From positions 1 to 64,000 of the forward strand of contig NZ_JH376429.1 in assembly GCF_000233455.1 (NCBI RefSeq): a stretch of DNA of 64,000 nt. Reading direction: 5' to 3'. Every line of letters starts with the position of its first letter. The stretch's first letter is position 1. Origin of the DNA: [Clostridium] citroniae WAL-17108. GTDB lineage: Bacteria > Bacillota > Clostridia > Lachnospirales > Lachnospiraceae. The notes under the pieces are model-generated. The model did no database searches. It was not told the origin of the DNA and was given only the letters and a program-made list of their open reading frames with translations. Shown piece after piece: positions 1 through 6,910 of the stretch. The position numbers and the translations under genes are program-made.

Positions 1-212
1 AAGGCTGCTTCCTGTTCCTCTGTCTCCTCCAGCCACCTCTCCAGACGTTCCTCCAGCTTTACTGGCCTGCTTGGATATTTCCCGTTTAAGTACTGGCTCA
101 GCATGGAGCGGGAGCACTTCATCCCTTCCTTATCAAACTGCCAGGCCAGCTCCGCCTTGTTCATGTTTATGATTCTTAATCTGAGGCACACACGTTCTGC
201 CAGACTTTTCAT
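1..212 (-). CDS. MuB-like transposition ATPase, N-terminal fragment
   Basis: This is the first 70 codons of a gene that leaves the window at its left edge. The start at 212 has a good AAGGAAGGG ribosome site eight bases upstream. The visible part is a small helix-turn-helix region (AELAWQFDKEGMKCSRSML, then a SQYLNGKYP segment), as found at the N-terminus of MuB/ExeA-type AAA ATPases that recruit target DNA for a DDE transposase. The Walker motifs would lie outside the window. It follows the MuA-like transposase by 45 bases on the same strand, the A-B order of transposable phages. The assignment rests on position plus the N-terminal HTH, since the ATPase domain cannot be seen. Confidence 0.7.
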   Translation of the reverse strand, partial: MKSLAERVCLRLRIINMNKAELAWQFDKEGMKCSRSMLSQYLNGKYPSRPVKLEERLERWLEETEEQEAA

Positions 213-257
213 TTACGATACCCTTCCTTTCCGTTTGATTGGTTTATGTGTTGGGAC

Positions 258-2306
258 TTAACCCATGTTGCGCAGCTTCTCCAGCGCCTCGCGGCCCTGT
301 CTGGCGATATATTCCGACTGCCGCGCCGCCTTCCTGTGTTCCCGGTAGCTCTCCTCCTTCGGCAGCGTGATGACCTTCCGGCTGTTCCCTGCCCCTTCTA
401 TCATCATGCTTCCTATGATACTGTTGGCCTGCGCTGCGCCGGCAATCCGTTCATCTAATGGGGTATTTGCCTCATCCAGGATATCCAGGACTTTCTTATA
501 CTGCCGTTTCTGGTTCCTTATGTGGCTCTCCACCGTCTCTTGTGATACCCTGTGGGCGAACTTCAGGAGCTCCTGGCATTCCGCTTCGCAGATTTGATGG
601 CCGTCCTCCATATCAAACACCCATAAACGCTTAATGTCTGCCGGGTCATACTTGATGTTCACCATCTTATCCTTATAGTAAATCAGTTCCGGATGGTTAT
701 AAAACTGCCCGAACTTCTGGATTCCTGTATTGTAGACCCTCGCCTGGTCGGACTTCATCAGCTGCATGACGGCAAAATCCTTTGGCGGCAGCGCCTTCTC
801 GTAATGTTCTTCTTTTTCAAACACTTCCAGGGGAGTGCAATAGGTTTCTCCCTGGGCCTTCAGCCCCCGGTGCAGCTTTACCGCATAGACGTTATTCAGG
901 TAGTGGTTGAACCGTTCACAGAACTCCTCAAAGTCCAGCAGCTTCCCCTGTTCCAGAAGTTTCTTTATATTTTTATCAATCTTGTCCGATGTCTTGGAAC
1001 CGGTCAGGGTTCCCGTATAGGAACCAAACCAGCGGGTAAACCGGTCACACACGGTTTTAAACCAGCGTTCAACCTCCCCCTTGTCCCATGGTTCATAGGG
1101 ACGGCTCCTGTGGTAATCCGCAATGCCTATCGTATGGTAAAATCCGTTGATGACCTCATCAAAGCCCGGATACCGCTCCTTCCGTTTCACACCGGTCATT
1201 TCCTCAGCAGTGAAATCCTTTCCATTGTCGATATACAGAATCTGTGGCATTCCCCCCGGTGTACCATACAGGACCTTTAACAGGGATTCCTTCAGGACCT
1301 GGGCATTACAGTGGTGGCATATGACTGTCCCTAACGGCATCCGGCTCCTTCCATCAATCCAGGCCACCAGGGTGGGCCTGATGGCTGTCACTTTCCCATT
1401 CGGTAAGCGATAGGAGACCCAGCAGTCAAAGGTATGGGCATCGCCAAACAGGATTTCTAAAACTTTTAAGGACTTTGTATCCCGTCTCCCCTTCAGCATG
1501 TGTTTGTTTTTCCAGGACCGTGTTCCCTCCTCCGCCAGATATCTTGCACTGTCCAGATGCTCATGCTCCATCAGATGGGTAATGTAGCGGCACACGCTTT
1601 GGTAAGATGGGACTGACCATCCATTCCCCGCACTGATTTCCAGCAGCTTGTCATACAGCATCTGGCGGTTGCCCTTGTTCTGGGCAAACCCCTTATGCAT
1701 CCATATCTTGGGGATGGTTTCCTTTATTTCTGGACTGAAGGTGGGGAAGGTATTGGAATCCTTGGGCTTGCGGCACAGACACAGGACCTTGTAATAATCG
1801 TAGTTGGCCCCGGTCTCCCGCAGCATCTTTAAGGCCCATCCTGCTGCCTCCAGGTATTTGTCCATGTGGCGGTACAAAGTCCTTTGGCTCATTCCCAGCT
1901 CCGCCGCCTTCCGGATGATGTACTCCGTCTTGTCCTCTCCCTGATAGTTGATGATGTCCTGCAGGAGCCGGGACAGCTCCACCGCCTTGTAATATGCCTG
2001 GCTGTGGTTCTCTATGTACCAGTTCACATCGGTATCCAGGTACCAGGGTTCCTCTGGGGGCAGGTTCTCCATCACGATATCACCTCCTGTTACTTCTTCT
2101 GTAATCTTGCCTAATTTTCTATATTTTCTCTGAGCCGCTGCTGTAAGGGAATCCAGGGCAATCAAAACACGTTCTTTTCCACCGGTATCAGGCTTTTCAG
2201 TCTTGATATCAAACGCTTCTGGATTTCTTCCCATTTTTTTAGATAATGTTTTATATTGTATTCCCTCCAGTTCGGCAGCCTCACTAAGCGTTATATATAT
2301 CTTCAT
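258..2306 (-). CDS. MuA-like DDE transposase of a transposable prophage
   Basis: This 682-residue protein catalyses strand transfer and replicative transposition of the prophage. The N-terminal part (about 1-70) carries a DNA-binding HTH (SEAAELEGIQYKTLSKKMG), and residues 120-240 hold further HTH modules. The rve/RNase H-like core starts near 285 with GDAHTFD (first Asp 289 or 294). The second Asp is in LYIDNGKDF (about 360) and the Glu in WDKGEVERWF (about 411), preserving DDE spacing close to that of phage Mu. A Mu-type beta-barrel and C-terminal tail follow. The start has GGGGG 8 bases upstream. It lies between a small HTH gene and the MuB-like gene, as in Mu early operons. Length matches the family (about 660-700), so the gene looks intact. 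Confidence 0.93.
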   Translation of the reverse strand: MKIYITLSEAAELEGIQYKTLSKKMGRNPEAFDIKTEKPDTGGKERVLIALDSLTAAAQRKYRKLGKITEEVTGGDIVMENLPPEEPWYLDTDVNWYIENHSQAYYKAVELSRLLQDIINYQGEDKTEYIIRKAAELGMSQRTLYRHMDKYLEAAGWALKMLRETGANYDYYKVLCLCRKPKDSNTFPTFSPEIKETIPKIWMHKGFAQNKGNRQMLYDKLLEISAGNGWSVPSYQSVCRYITHLMEHEHLDSARYLAEEGTRSWKNKHMLKGRRDTKSLKVLEILFGDAHTFDCWVSYRLPNGKVTAIRPTLVAWIDGRSRMPLGTVICHHCNAQVLKESLLKVLYGTPGGMPQILYIDNGKDFTAEEMTGVKRKERYPGFDEVINGFYHTIGIADYHRSRPYEPWDKGEVERWFKTVCDRFTRWFGSYTGTLTGSKTSDKIDKNIKKLLEQGKLLDFEEFCERFNHYLNNVYAVKLHRGLKAQGETYCTPLEVFEKEEHYEKALPPKDFAVMQLMKSDQARVYNTGIQKFGQFYNHPELIYYKDKMVNIKYDPADIKRLWVFDMEDGHQICEAECQELLKFAHRVSQETVESHIRNQKRQYKKVLDILDEANTPLDERIAGAAQANSIIGSMMIEGAGNSRKVITLPKEESYREHRKAARQSEYIARQGREALEKLRNMG

Positions 2307-2316
2307 AAACTACCCC

Positions 2317-2532
2317 CTACGACACATCCTCTAGTTTTAATATCCTTCGGATTTCATCTATATACTTAACTCCTGGACGGATTCCATATATTATCTTATA
2401 GAGGTATTGCTTATTGATTCCCAGTATGGAAGCTAATTCCGTTTGTGTCATTTCCTGCCGAATCAATTCAATCTTTACCCTTTTTCCAAAAGCGGTAGGC
2501 TTTGGTTTCTTTATGCCCCTTTTCACAGCCAT
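2317..2532 (-). CDS. small HTH (Cro/XRE-like) early protein
   Basis: This 71-residue basic protein has one HTH (TQTELASILGINKQYLYKII, about residues 30-50). It occupies the position of ner in phage Mu, directly upstream of the transposase gene. The start at 2532 overlaps the stop of the preceding gene (TGATG), with AGGGAG just upstream, so the two are translationally coupled. By analogy with Ner it may tune early or repressor transcription, but that role is inferred from position and fold only. Confidence 0.7.
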   Translation of the reverse strand: MAVKRGIKKPKPTAFGKRVKIELIRQEMTQTELASILGINKQYLYKIIYGIRPGVKYIDEIRRILKLEDVS

Positions 2533-2711
2533 CACTCCCTGTATAATCTTCTGGTCCGTTTCTTTCCTGTTCCAATCCGCTTAAGTTCCATTCTGCTTAC
2601 CACTTCCAAAAACTCTCTGGTGTCCTTTACCACCAGCCAGTTCTCTGGTTGCAGTCCATGAAGTTTCATCTCCTTTTTCTGGATTAAGGTTGGCTTCTTG
2701 CCATTTTTCAT
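2532..2711 (-). CDS. DUF6906-like small basic protein
   Basis: A 59-residue Lys/Arg-rich protein starting MKNGKKPTLIQKKEMKLHGL and containing PENWLVVKDTREFLEVV. This pattern (KNGKKxT...QK...GLxPENWLVVKD) is that of short DUF6906-type proteins found on Firmicutes mobile elements. The function is unknown. GGAGGTG lies 11 bases upstream of the chosen ATG; the alternative GTG at 2723 would overlap the Shine-Dalgarno site. The stop overlaps the next start. Confidence 0.6.
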   Translation of the reverse strand: MKNGKKPTLIQKKEMKLHGLQPENWLVVKDTREFLEVVSRMELKRIGTGKKRTRRLYRE

Positions 2712-2943
2712 GAGAATTATCACCTCCTCTTTTCTAAAAGAACATCCTTAGCAGGCTCACCATCACCTGAATCAGCATCATATCAACAAGTGATAATCTT
2801 TTTGTGTAAAAGCCCATATGTTTTTTTCCCATCCCCTTTTCAATCCGGTTCACCCCTGCTTCTTATTGCTTTTATTTTCCTGTTACTTTATACTATATAT
2901 ACAGGCTATATCATGGCCGAGTACAAACCCAAGGAGGGGTCTT

Positions 2944-3189
2944 ATGTTTTCTGATTTTGTTAGGAATTTTACTATCACTTGTCCAGAATGCAAAACCTCT
3001 GTAACATTTAGCATTGACATGGACAATACTCATGCACTATACAGCGCTGTTCATGATTTTAAGTGTCCTAGATGTGCAAATGAACTGTCCTACGAGGCTC
3101 AGAATATGATAAGTGCAATTCGCGCATATAACGATGCTCTTTCAGAGCTTCAGAACGCGGCTGAACAAAATTATGTAAAACTTTCCTAA
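2944..3189 (+). CDS. small zinc-ribbon protein
   Basis: An 81-residue protein with CPEC near residue 13 and CPRC near residue 47, two CxxC pairs that can bind one zinc ion. A helical C-terminus follows (MISAIRAYNDALSELQNAAE). The start at 2944 is preceded by AAGGAGGGG at ideal spacing; a longer reading frame from 2818 lacks a ribosome site. It is read opposite to its neighbours and ends tail to tail with the next minus-strand gene, sharing 4 bases. It is likely prophage accessory cargo. I do not recognise a named family. Confidence 0.65.
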   Translation: MFSDFVRNFTITCPECKTSVTFSIDMDNTHALYSAVHDFKCPRCANELSYEAQNMISAIRAYNDALSELQNAAEQNYVKLS

Positions 3190-3332
3190 TCTTCATTCAA
3201 ACGAGCTCTGGCTGTAAGAATCACTCCAAGTGCTTCTGCCAGAGCCACCATTTTGTCTGAGTTAACCATCTTCATCTCTTCACATATTTTTATAACAGTC
3301 TGGTCAATGTGTTCCAAAGTCTCTTTTTTCAT
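3186..3332 (-). CDS. small hypothetical phage protein
   Basis: A 48-residue reading frame starting MKKETLEHIDQTVIKICEEM, mostly predicted helix, with no recognised domain. AGGAGG lies seven to eight bases upstream of the ATG, which is the main support. It is in the early leftward operon between the 62-residue membrane protein and the early HTH genes. Its end overlaps the stop of the convergent zinc-ribbon gene. Confidence 0.55.
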   Translation of the reverse strand: MKKETLEHIDQTVIKICEEMKMVNSDKMVALAEALGVILTARARLNED

Positions 3333-3374
3333 TTTCAACTCCTCCTCTTTCTTAAGGTCTTAATTTTTAAATAA

Positions 3375-3563
3375 TCACACGACAAAGCTCCCAACGTAAG
3401 TAAGCAGAATGTAAGCTAAAATTGATAATACAAGAAAAATACGTTCAAGCATTGTATTACCCTTTCCAAATACCCCCCAATCTCTCCACCAGGAATCAAT
3501 CCAGACCACAATGGAAAGAGCCATGGGCCATAATAAAATAGATAATATTTCACGAACTGTCAT
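3375..3563 (-). CDS. small two-helix membrane protein
   Basis: A 62-residue protein with two hydrophobic segments (ILSILLWPMALSIVVWI, about 6-22, and IFLVLSILAYILLTYVGSFV, about 42-61) joined by a short charged linker. AGGAGGT is at correct spacing before the ATG. It is the first gene of the leftward early transcript that starts near 3885. Function unknown: it could be a holin-like or superinfection-exclusion protein, but nothing in the sequence decides this. Confidence 0.55.
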   Translation of the reverse strand: MTVREILSILLWPMALSIVVWIDSWWRDWGVFGKGNTMLERIFLVLSILAYILLTYVGSFVV

Positions 3564-3867
3564 ATTTACCTCCTGTTACATCTTACTTAATTTCTTAAAA
3601 TACGTTGTATGACTATTCATAATCATGTGTTATAATTTACTAGCCAGCATAGATATGAGCGGACAGATACATTTACTTTGCAGAGTTTGGGTATCTGTTG
3701 CTATGGCAGTTTCGAGGGGAGGCGCTGGTCCCTTCCCTCTTTGGCGATTGCCAGGACAAACTTGATGTTTGGCCTGATGTGCATTTGCTTAGAATATTAA
3801 AGAAGTTTCAAACGAATGTTCCTGATTGTGAAAATTAGGATGACGTGGTATTCTATTGTTACTTGGT

Positions 3868-3883
3868 GTGTTATTTGTAACAC
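3868..3883. promoter_or_regulatory. inverted repeat GTGTTA-4-TAACAC near the early start site
   Basis: A 6-bp inverted repeat (GTGTTA, TTTG, TAACAC) lies just downstream of the -10 box of the leftward early promoter, so it would overlap the transcription start. The same GTGTTAC/GTAACAC core recurs inside the larger palindrome at 4387-4418. It is a candidate site for a second regulator such as the small early HTH protein. Confidence 0.45.
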
Positions 3884-3890
3884 TGTAAAT

Positions 3891-3919
3891 ATTATAGTTG
3901 CTTTCATGCAACTTGTCAA
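3891..3919 (-). promoter_or_regulatory. leftward early promoter of the prophage
   Basis: Read on the minus strand this is TTGACA, 17 bases, TATAAT: a full consensus sigma-A promoter. The 17-base spacer is the operator palindrome at 3896-3913, so a bound repressor would block polymerase directly. Transcription would run into the genes at 3563, 3332, 2711, 2532 and the transposase. Confidence 0.8.
3896..3913. promoter_or_regulatory. operator O1
   Basis: AGTTGCTTTCATGCAACT is an inverted repeat (AGTTGC ... GCAACT) that fills the spacer of the leftward early promoter. It is one of three 18-bp copies with the pattern AGTTGY-6-GCAACT around the repressor gene. Confidence 0.75.
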
Positions 3920-3925
3920 GCAGTA

Positions 3926-3943
3926 AGTTGTTTATACGCAACT
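3926..3943. promoter_or_regulatory. operator O2
   Basis: AGTTGTTTATACGCAACT is the second copy of the 18-bp operator. It is centred exactly 30 bp (about three helical turns) from O1. It abuts a TATAGT box at 3943-3948 on the plus strand and would occupy the spacer of a weak promoter for the repressor gene, allowing autoregulation. Confidence 0.72.
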
Positions 3944-3975
3944 ATAGTATTTACATTTATGAAAGGAAGGTTTTA

Positions 3976-4380
3976 ATGAATTTGTTAGCAATAAGATTGC
4001 AAAGTCTACTTGATAAGAATAATATAAAGCCCACAGTATTAGCTAAAGCCATAAATGTGAACAAATCAACCATCAGCAGAATCCTCAATGGTTCTACTAT
4101 TCCAAGTGTAGATACTGTTTACAGAATCTCCCTTTATTTCAATGTGAAGATGGAATATTTCATGAATAGCGAAAGTTGTTTATATGCAACTAATGATTCT
4201 GATGAATTAAAATTACTCGATGCATATAGACAACTTCCACCTTCAGACCAAAATGAAATTTTTGAACTTATCCAATTTAAACTTTATCGTGTCTCGCAAG
4301 AGAAAATACACATGGGAAAAACAAAGTTATCAGAATCACTGACTACAGAAGAAAGCGCGACCATTGAGAAAATGGCTTAA
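3976..4380 (+). CDS. prophage repressor (HTH XRE family)
   Basis: A 134-residue protein with an N-terminal HTH (PTVLAKAINVNKSTISRILN, about residues 18-38) and a helical C-terminal half. It has no Ser-Lys LexA-type peptidase motif, so it is a small CI/c-like repressor that would not self-cleave. The start at 3976 follows GGAAGG by the right distance; the longer reading frame from 3898 would begin inside the operators. It is divergent from the early transposase operon, as the c gene is in Mu. Two operators precede it and a third lies inside it (4174-4191, coding the linker after the HTH). Confidence 0.85.
   Translation: MNLLAIRLQSLLDKNNIKPTVLAKAINVNKSTISRILNGSTIPSVDTVYRISLYFNVKMEYFMNSESCLYATNDSDELKLLDAYRQLPPSDQNEIFELIQFKLYRVSQEKIHMGKTKLSESLTTEESATIEKMA
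4174..4191. promoter_or_regulatory. operator O3 inside the repressor gene
   Basis: AGTTGTTTATATGCAACT differs from O2 at one base, but it lies within the repressor coding sequence (residues about 67-72). An internal operator could allow looping to O1/O2 or a transcription roadblock. Confidence 0.6.
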
Positions 4381-4386
4381 TTTTTT

Positions 4387-4418
4387 ACAAATTTGTGTTA
4401 CAAGTAACACAAATTTGT
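4387..4418. repeat. 32-bp near-perfect palindrome downstream of the repressor
   Basis: Two perfect 15-bp arms (ACAAATTTGTGTTAC and its complement) are separated by AA. No T-run follows directly, so it is more likely a protein-binding site or cruciform than a terminator, although it could end the repressor transcript. The inner GTGTTAC matches the repeat at 3868-3883. Confidence 0.6.
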
Positions 4419-4600
4419 CGAATTGCTTTTGTTTGAATATTATTATTCAAAAGCCGAGAAATCCTTATATTTACGGCAATTCGACAATCCCCAAACACTT
4501 TTTCATCTTTGTCGAATTGCTAATTTTTATTTTTTATGAAAAAATCCTTATTTTTCGGAGTGATTGTAACGCGTCAATTCCTTGATTCTACGTACTTTTT
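4415..4600. mobile_element. putative left terminal region of the Mu-like prophage (transposase-binding repeats)
   Basis: This AT-rich, gene-free segment holds TTGTCGAATTGC at 4415-4426, its exact complement at 4476-4487, and a third copy at 4509-4520. A second repeat, AAATCCTTAT(AT)TTTnCGG, is at 4459-4476 and 4542-4558. In Mu-like phages, multiple transposase-binding sites in mixed orientation lie just inside the end beyond the repressor gene, which is the position here. The exact junction is not visible, since the right end and the 5-bp target duplication are outside the window. Confidence 0.55.
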
Positions 4601-4643
4601 ATATTATTTTATAACATTGATTAACGTTAATTTTTAACGGTGC

Positions 4644-4690
4644 AGAAAAAGGACCTTTCCATCAATTTTCTTGGAAAAGGTCCTTTTTCT
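4644..4690. terminator. strong bidirectional terminator
   Basis: The arms AGAAAAAGGACCTTTCCA and TGGAAAAGGTCCTTTTTCT (one bulged base) enclose a ten-base loop, with T- and A-rich flanks on both sides. It separates the prophage end from host genes and could stop transcription in either direction. Confidence 0.75.
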
Positions 4691-4921
4691 ATATTATTCT
4701 TATTTTATTTGTCAATAGCAATTTTCCTCTAAAAACCGCCGAAACCCTTGATATACCGTCACTTCCCGCCATATCCCACTCACTCCTCCTCTGTCTCGGT
4801 TTTGTCAAATATCTTGGTAACCTACAATAATCATTTGATACATTATATAGTGTATAAAGCTTAATTGCTTTTTCATTATTCTTTTTCATCGGGACCGGCG
4901 GAAACTGCCGGTCCCATTTTG
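4691..4921. other. intergenic stretch with a terminator at 4891-4915
   Basis: I see no credible gene here. It carries a hairpin with 9-bp perfect arms (GGGACCGGC ... GCCGGTCCC, 4891-4915) that would terminate the minus-strand micro-gene ending at 4922. The remainder is AT-rich. Confidence 0.5.
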
Positions 4922-5089
4922 TTACTTTCCCCGTTCTTCCTGTATCTTTTTCCAAATAACTTCAAACTCATCCGGAGCCGGCTTGGGAACGGCATCATCC
5001 GGGATGTGTTCCTTGGCCCATTCATATTCTCTTAAAAGTTCCTCTTCGTCAGGTTCCTCCGGTGGTTTGTCCTTTTGTTTTTTCTCCAT
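4922..5089 (-). CDS. conserved acidic micro-protein
   Basis: A 55-residue acidic protein starting MEKKQKDKPPEEPDEEELLR and containing YEWAKEHIPDDAVPKP and EFEVIWKKIQEE. GGAGGATATAGGCC precedes the ATG, and a GC-rich hairpin follows the stop. I do not recognise a named family. It lies head to head with the holin-like peptide gene. Confidence 0.6.
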   Translation of the reverse strand: MEKKQKDKPPEEPDEEELLREYEWAKEHIPDDAVPKPAPDEFEVIWKKIQEERGK

Positions 5090-5123
5090 GGCCTATATCC
5101 TCCTTATACAGCCATTGTACGAC

Positions 5124-5152
5124 TTTAAACCGGAAAGTGTATGTGGTATATT
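5124..5152 (+). promoter_or_regulatory. promoter for the holin-like peptide
   Basis: TTTAAA, 17 bases, TATATT. The predicted start near 5160 would give a leader of about 100 bases before the 26-residue frame, similar in layout to type I toxin mRNAs. Confidence 0.45.
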
Positions 5153-5258
5153 ATGGTATTTATTATGTAAACCGCCGGGAGAGTCATTAATGTCCTTACT
5201 CGGGCAGCCGTGAGGGAGGGCCATTCGTTCTGAATCTTGACAGAAAGGATGGTTGCTT

Positions 5259-5339
5259 ATGAGTACATATGAGGAGTTTCAGCTTATATTAGGCGTTGCC
5301 TTATTAATCATTGCAATCCTGAACATAAAAAATAAGTAA
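5259..5339 (+). CDS. putative holin-like toxin peptide
   Basis: A 26-residue peptide: MSTYEEF, a hydrophobic stretch (QLILGVALLIIAILNI) and a basic tail KNK. This is the architecture of the putative holin-like toxin family (short membrane peptides related to type I toxins such as TxpA/BsrG). AAAGGA lies upstream. Immediately downstream a hairpin pairs AGTAAG-CGCCC with GGGCG-CTTACT, one mismatch (5335-5376), a feature often found where an antisense antitoxin overlaps the toxin 3' end. An antisense RNA is not proven here. Confidence 0.65.
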   Translation: MSTYEEFQLILGVALLIIAILNIKNK

Positions 5340-5455
5340 GCCGCCCTGTTCCTTGGCCGGATGGGCGACTTACTATATTCAGCCCATTGCAAATTCAATT
5401 AAACAGGCATCAAAAAACCTCGTAAAACCAATGTTTACGAGGTTATATAAATATA
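5340..5455 (-). terminator. terminator of the infC-rpmI-rplT operon
   Basis: The hairpin AACCTCGTAAA ... TTTACGAGGTT spans 5416-5444. Read on the minus strand it is followed by a run of six T, 12 bases after the rplT stop. Confidence 0.8.
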
Positions 5456-5812
5456 TTAAGCAATTTTGGACTTAGCCAGTTCAGCTAACTTTGCAAATCC
5501 CTCTGCATCATTGATAGCCATATCGGACAGAACCTTACGGTTTAAATCCACCTCAGCCAGCTTTAAGCCGTACATGAACTTGCTGTAGGACAGACCATTG
5601 ATACGGGCTGCTGCGTTGATACGGGCAATCCACAGCTGTCTGAACTGTCTCTTTCTCTCTTTTCTGCCTGCGTAGGAGCTGGTCAGCGCACGCATAACGG
5701 ACTGCTTTGCTACTCTATACTGTTTGGAACGGGCGCCTCTGTAGCCCTTTGCCATCTTTAAGACTCTATTGTGTTTCTTCTTTGCATTTAAACCGCCTTT
5801 AACTCTTGCCAT
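5456..5812 (-). CDS. rplT: 50S ribosomal protein L20
   Basis: A 118-residue protein with the L20 signature (MARVKGGLNAKKKHNRVLK, KGYRGARSKQYRVA, FRQLWIARINAAAR, SYSKFMYGLK). L20 is an early assembly protein of the large subunit and in many bacteria also represses this operon by binding its leader mRNA. It is the last gene of infC-rpmI-rplT, 27 bases after rpmI. Confidence 0.98.
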   Translation of the reverse strand: MARVKGGLNAKKKHNRVLKMAKGYRGARSKQYRVAKQSVMRALTSSYAGRKERKRQFRQLWIARINAAARINGLSYSKFMYGLKLAEVDLNRKVLSDMAINDAEGFAKLAELAKSKIA

Positions 5813-5839
5813 CGGTATTTCCTCCTTCTACAATTCAAC

Positions 5840-6037
5840 TTACAGATATGGTAAAATCTTCTTCATTACCTTTGAGTTGGTAGCATCGGTAACGATATCT
5901 TTTCTAAGATTTCTCTTTCTCTTAGTGGACTTCTTAGTTAAGATGTGAGACTTGTAAGCTTTATTGCGGACTAACTTACCGGTTCCTGTCTTTTTAAAGC
6001 GTTTTGCTGCTGCTCTGCTGGTTTTTAACTTTGGCAT
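5840..6037 (-). CDS. rpmI: 50S ribosomal protein L35
   Basis: A 65-residue basic protein (MPKLKTSRAAAKRFKKTGTG, then HILTKKSTKRKRNLR) of standard L35 length, with AGGAGG upstream. It is the middle gene of the conserved operon with IF-3 and L20, 28 bases after infC. Confidence 0.98.
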   Translation of the reverse strand: MPKLKTSRAAAKRFKKTGTGKLVRNKAYKSHILTKKSTKRKRNLRKDIVTDATNSKVMKKILPYL

Positions 6038-6065
6038 TTTAATTTCCTCCTTAAAACTTTCTATT

Positions 6066-6572
6066 TTAACGTTTTGCAGTTAAAAACATTACCATGCTTC
6101 TTCCTTCTACTTTGGAGGGCTTATCGACCACTGCAATATCTTTAAGACTCTCAGCGAAATCATCCAAAATATACTTGGACTTGAACATATGGGCCATCTC
6201 ACGGCCACGGAAACGAAGGGTTACCTTCACTTTGTCGCCCTTTTCCAGAAACTTTCTGGCAGCCCCTACTTTGGTATTCAGGTCATTGGTATCAATGTTG
6301 GGGGACAAACGAACTTCCTTTATTTCGATTACCTTCTGTTTTTTCTTGGCTTCTTTTTCTTTGCGTGCCAGTTCATAACGGTATTTCCCGTAGTCGATAA
6401 TCTTACATACCGGCGGCTTCGCGGTAGGTGCGATCTTAACCAGGTCCAGTTCTGCTTCCTGAGCCATCTTCATCGCATCCTTCAAAGGCAAAATGCCTAA
6501 CTGCTCTCCGTCTTCACCAATCAGTCGTACTTCTTTATCCCTGATTTGTTCGTTAATCATTAAATCGCTAAT
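6066..6572 (-). CDS. infC: translation initiation factor IF-3, AUU start
   Basis: A 168-residue IF-3 with the N-terminal domain (INEQIRDKEVRLIGEDGEQLG), the linker (KQKVIEIKEVRLSPNID) and the C-terminal domain (FLEKGDKVKVTLRFRGRE). The start codon is taken as ATT at 6572. GGAGGT lies eight bases upstream of it, while the first ATG (6560) is 20 bases away. An AUU start is the classic device by which IF-3 lowers its own translation, because IF-3 discriminates against non-standard start codons. The upstream frame is open to 6734 but this is leader RNA. Confidence 0.95.
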   Translation of the reverse strand: MSDLMINEQIRDKEVRLIGEDGEQLGILPLKDAMKMAQEAELDLVKIAPTAKPPVCKIIDYGKYRYELARKEKEAKKKQKVIEIKEVRLSPNIDTNDLNTKVGAARKFLEKGDKVKVTLRFRGREMAHMFKSKYILDDFAESLKDIAVVDKPSKVEGRSMVMFLTAKR

Positions 6573-6818
6573 AGTCGTACACCTCCATAATAATTCATAA
6601 TGTTTAGGAATCAGCACACCCCGGCTTCGCTCCCCAGGGCAAAAAATAAAGCGGACAGTCAAACCATCCACTCTAACACACATAAAATCATCTGCTGCTC
6701 CATCTCCCACAAGGGAAATGCCACAGCACATCATTCCATCTATGAACCCAGGTCACTTACTCGTGCCAGGGTGAGGCGGATACCTGCTTTCCTGTCAGTC
6801 GTTCTCACAACTTATATT
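6573..6818 (-). promoter_or_regulatory. structured leader of infC-rpmI-rplT
   Basis: About 245 bases of untranslated leader separate the promoter from infC. It has several GC-rich paired segments (for example CCTGGGGAGCGAAGCCGGGG near 6605-6640 on the minus strand). Firmicute infC operons often carry an L20-responsive leader in this position. I could not match the published L20 leader base by base, so the identity is inferred from position. Confidence 0.5.
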
Positions 6819-6847
6819 ACATTACTATATTTGAGGAGATTTGTCAA
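6819..6847 (-). promoter_or_regulatory. promoter of infC operon
   Basis: TTGACA, 17 bases, TAATGT on the minus strand. This is the only good match upstream of infC and precedes the long leader. Confidence 0.65.
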
Positions 6848-6910
6848 CTGTTTTTTTGAAATTACATTTACTAAAGCATACACCTTAAAGCATACACAGA
6901 AGAAACGGGC

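Noticed and set aside
693..1280. Long plus-strand frame inside the transposase
   Set aside because: It is antisense to a clear DDE transposase and has no ribosome site or domain.
3659..3838. Open frame giving LLWQFRGEALVPSLFGDCQD...
   Set aside because: It has no start codon or ribosome site and lies in the prophage regulatory gap. It could be a degraded fragment, but nothing supports a gene.
4689..4955. Minus-strand frame of 88 codons
   Set aside because: It runs through two hairpins and overlaps the better-supported micro-gene at 4922-5089, which has a ribosome site.
6573..6734. N-terminal extension of IF-3 in the same frame
   Set aside because: IF-3 alignments start near the ATT. The extension lacks a ribosome site and is leader RNA.
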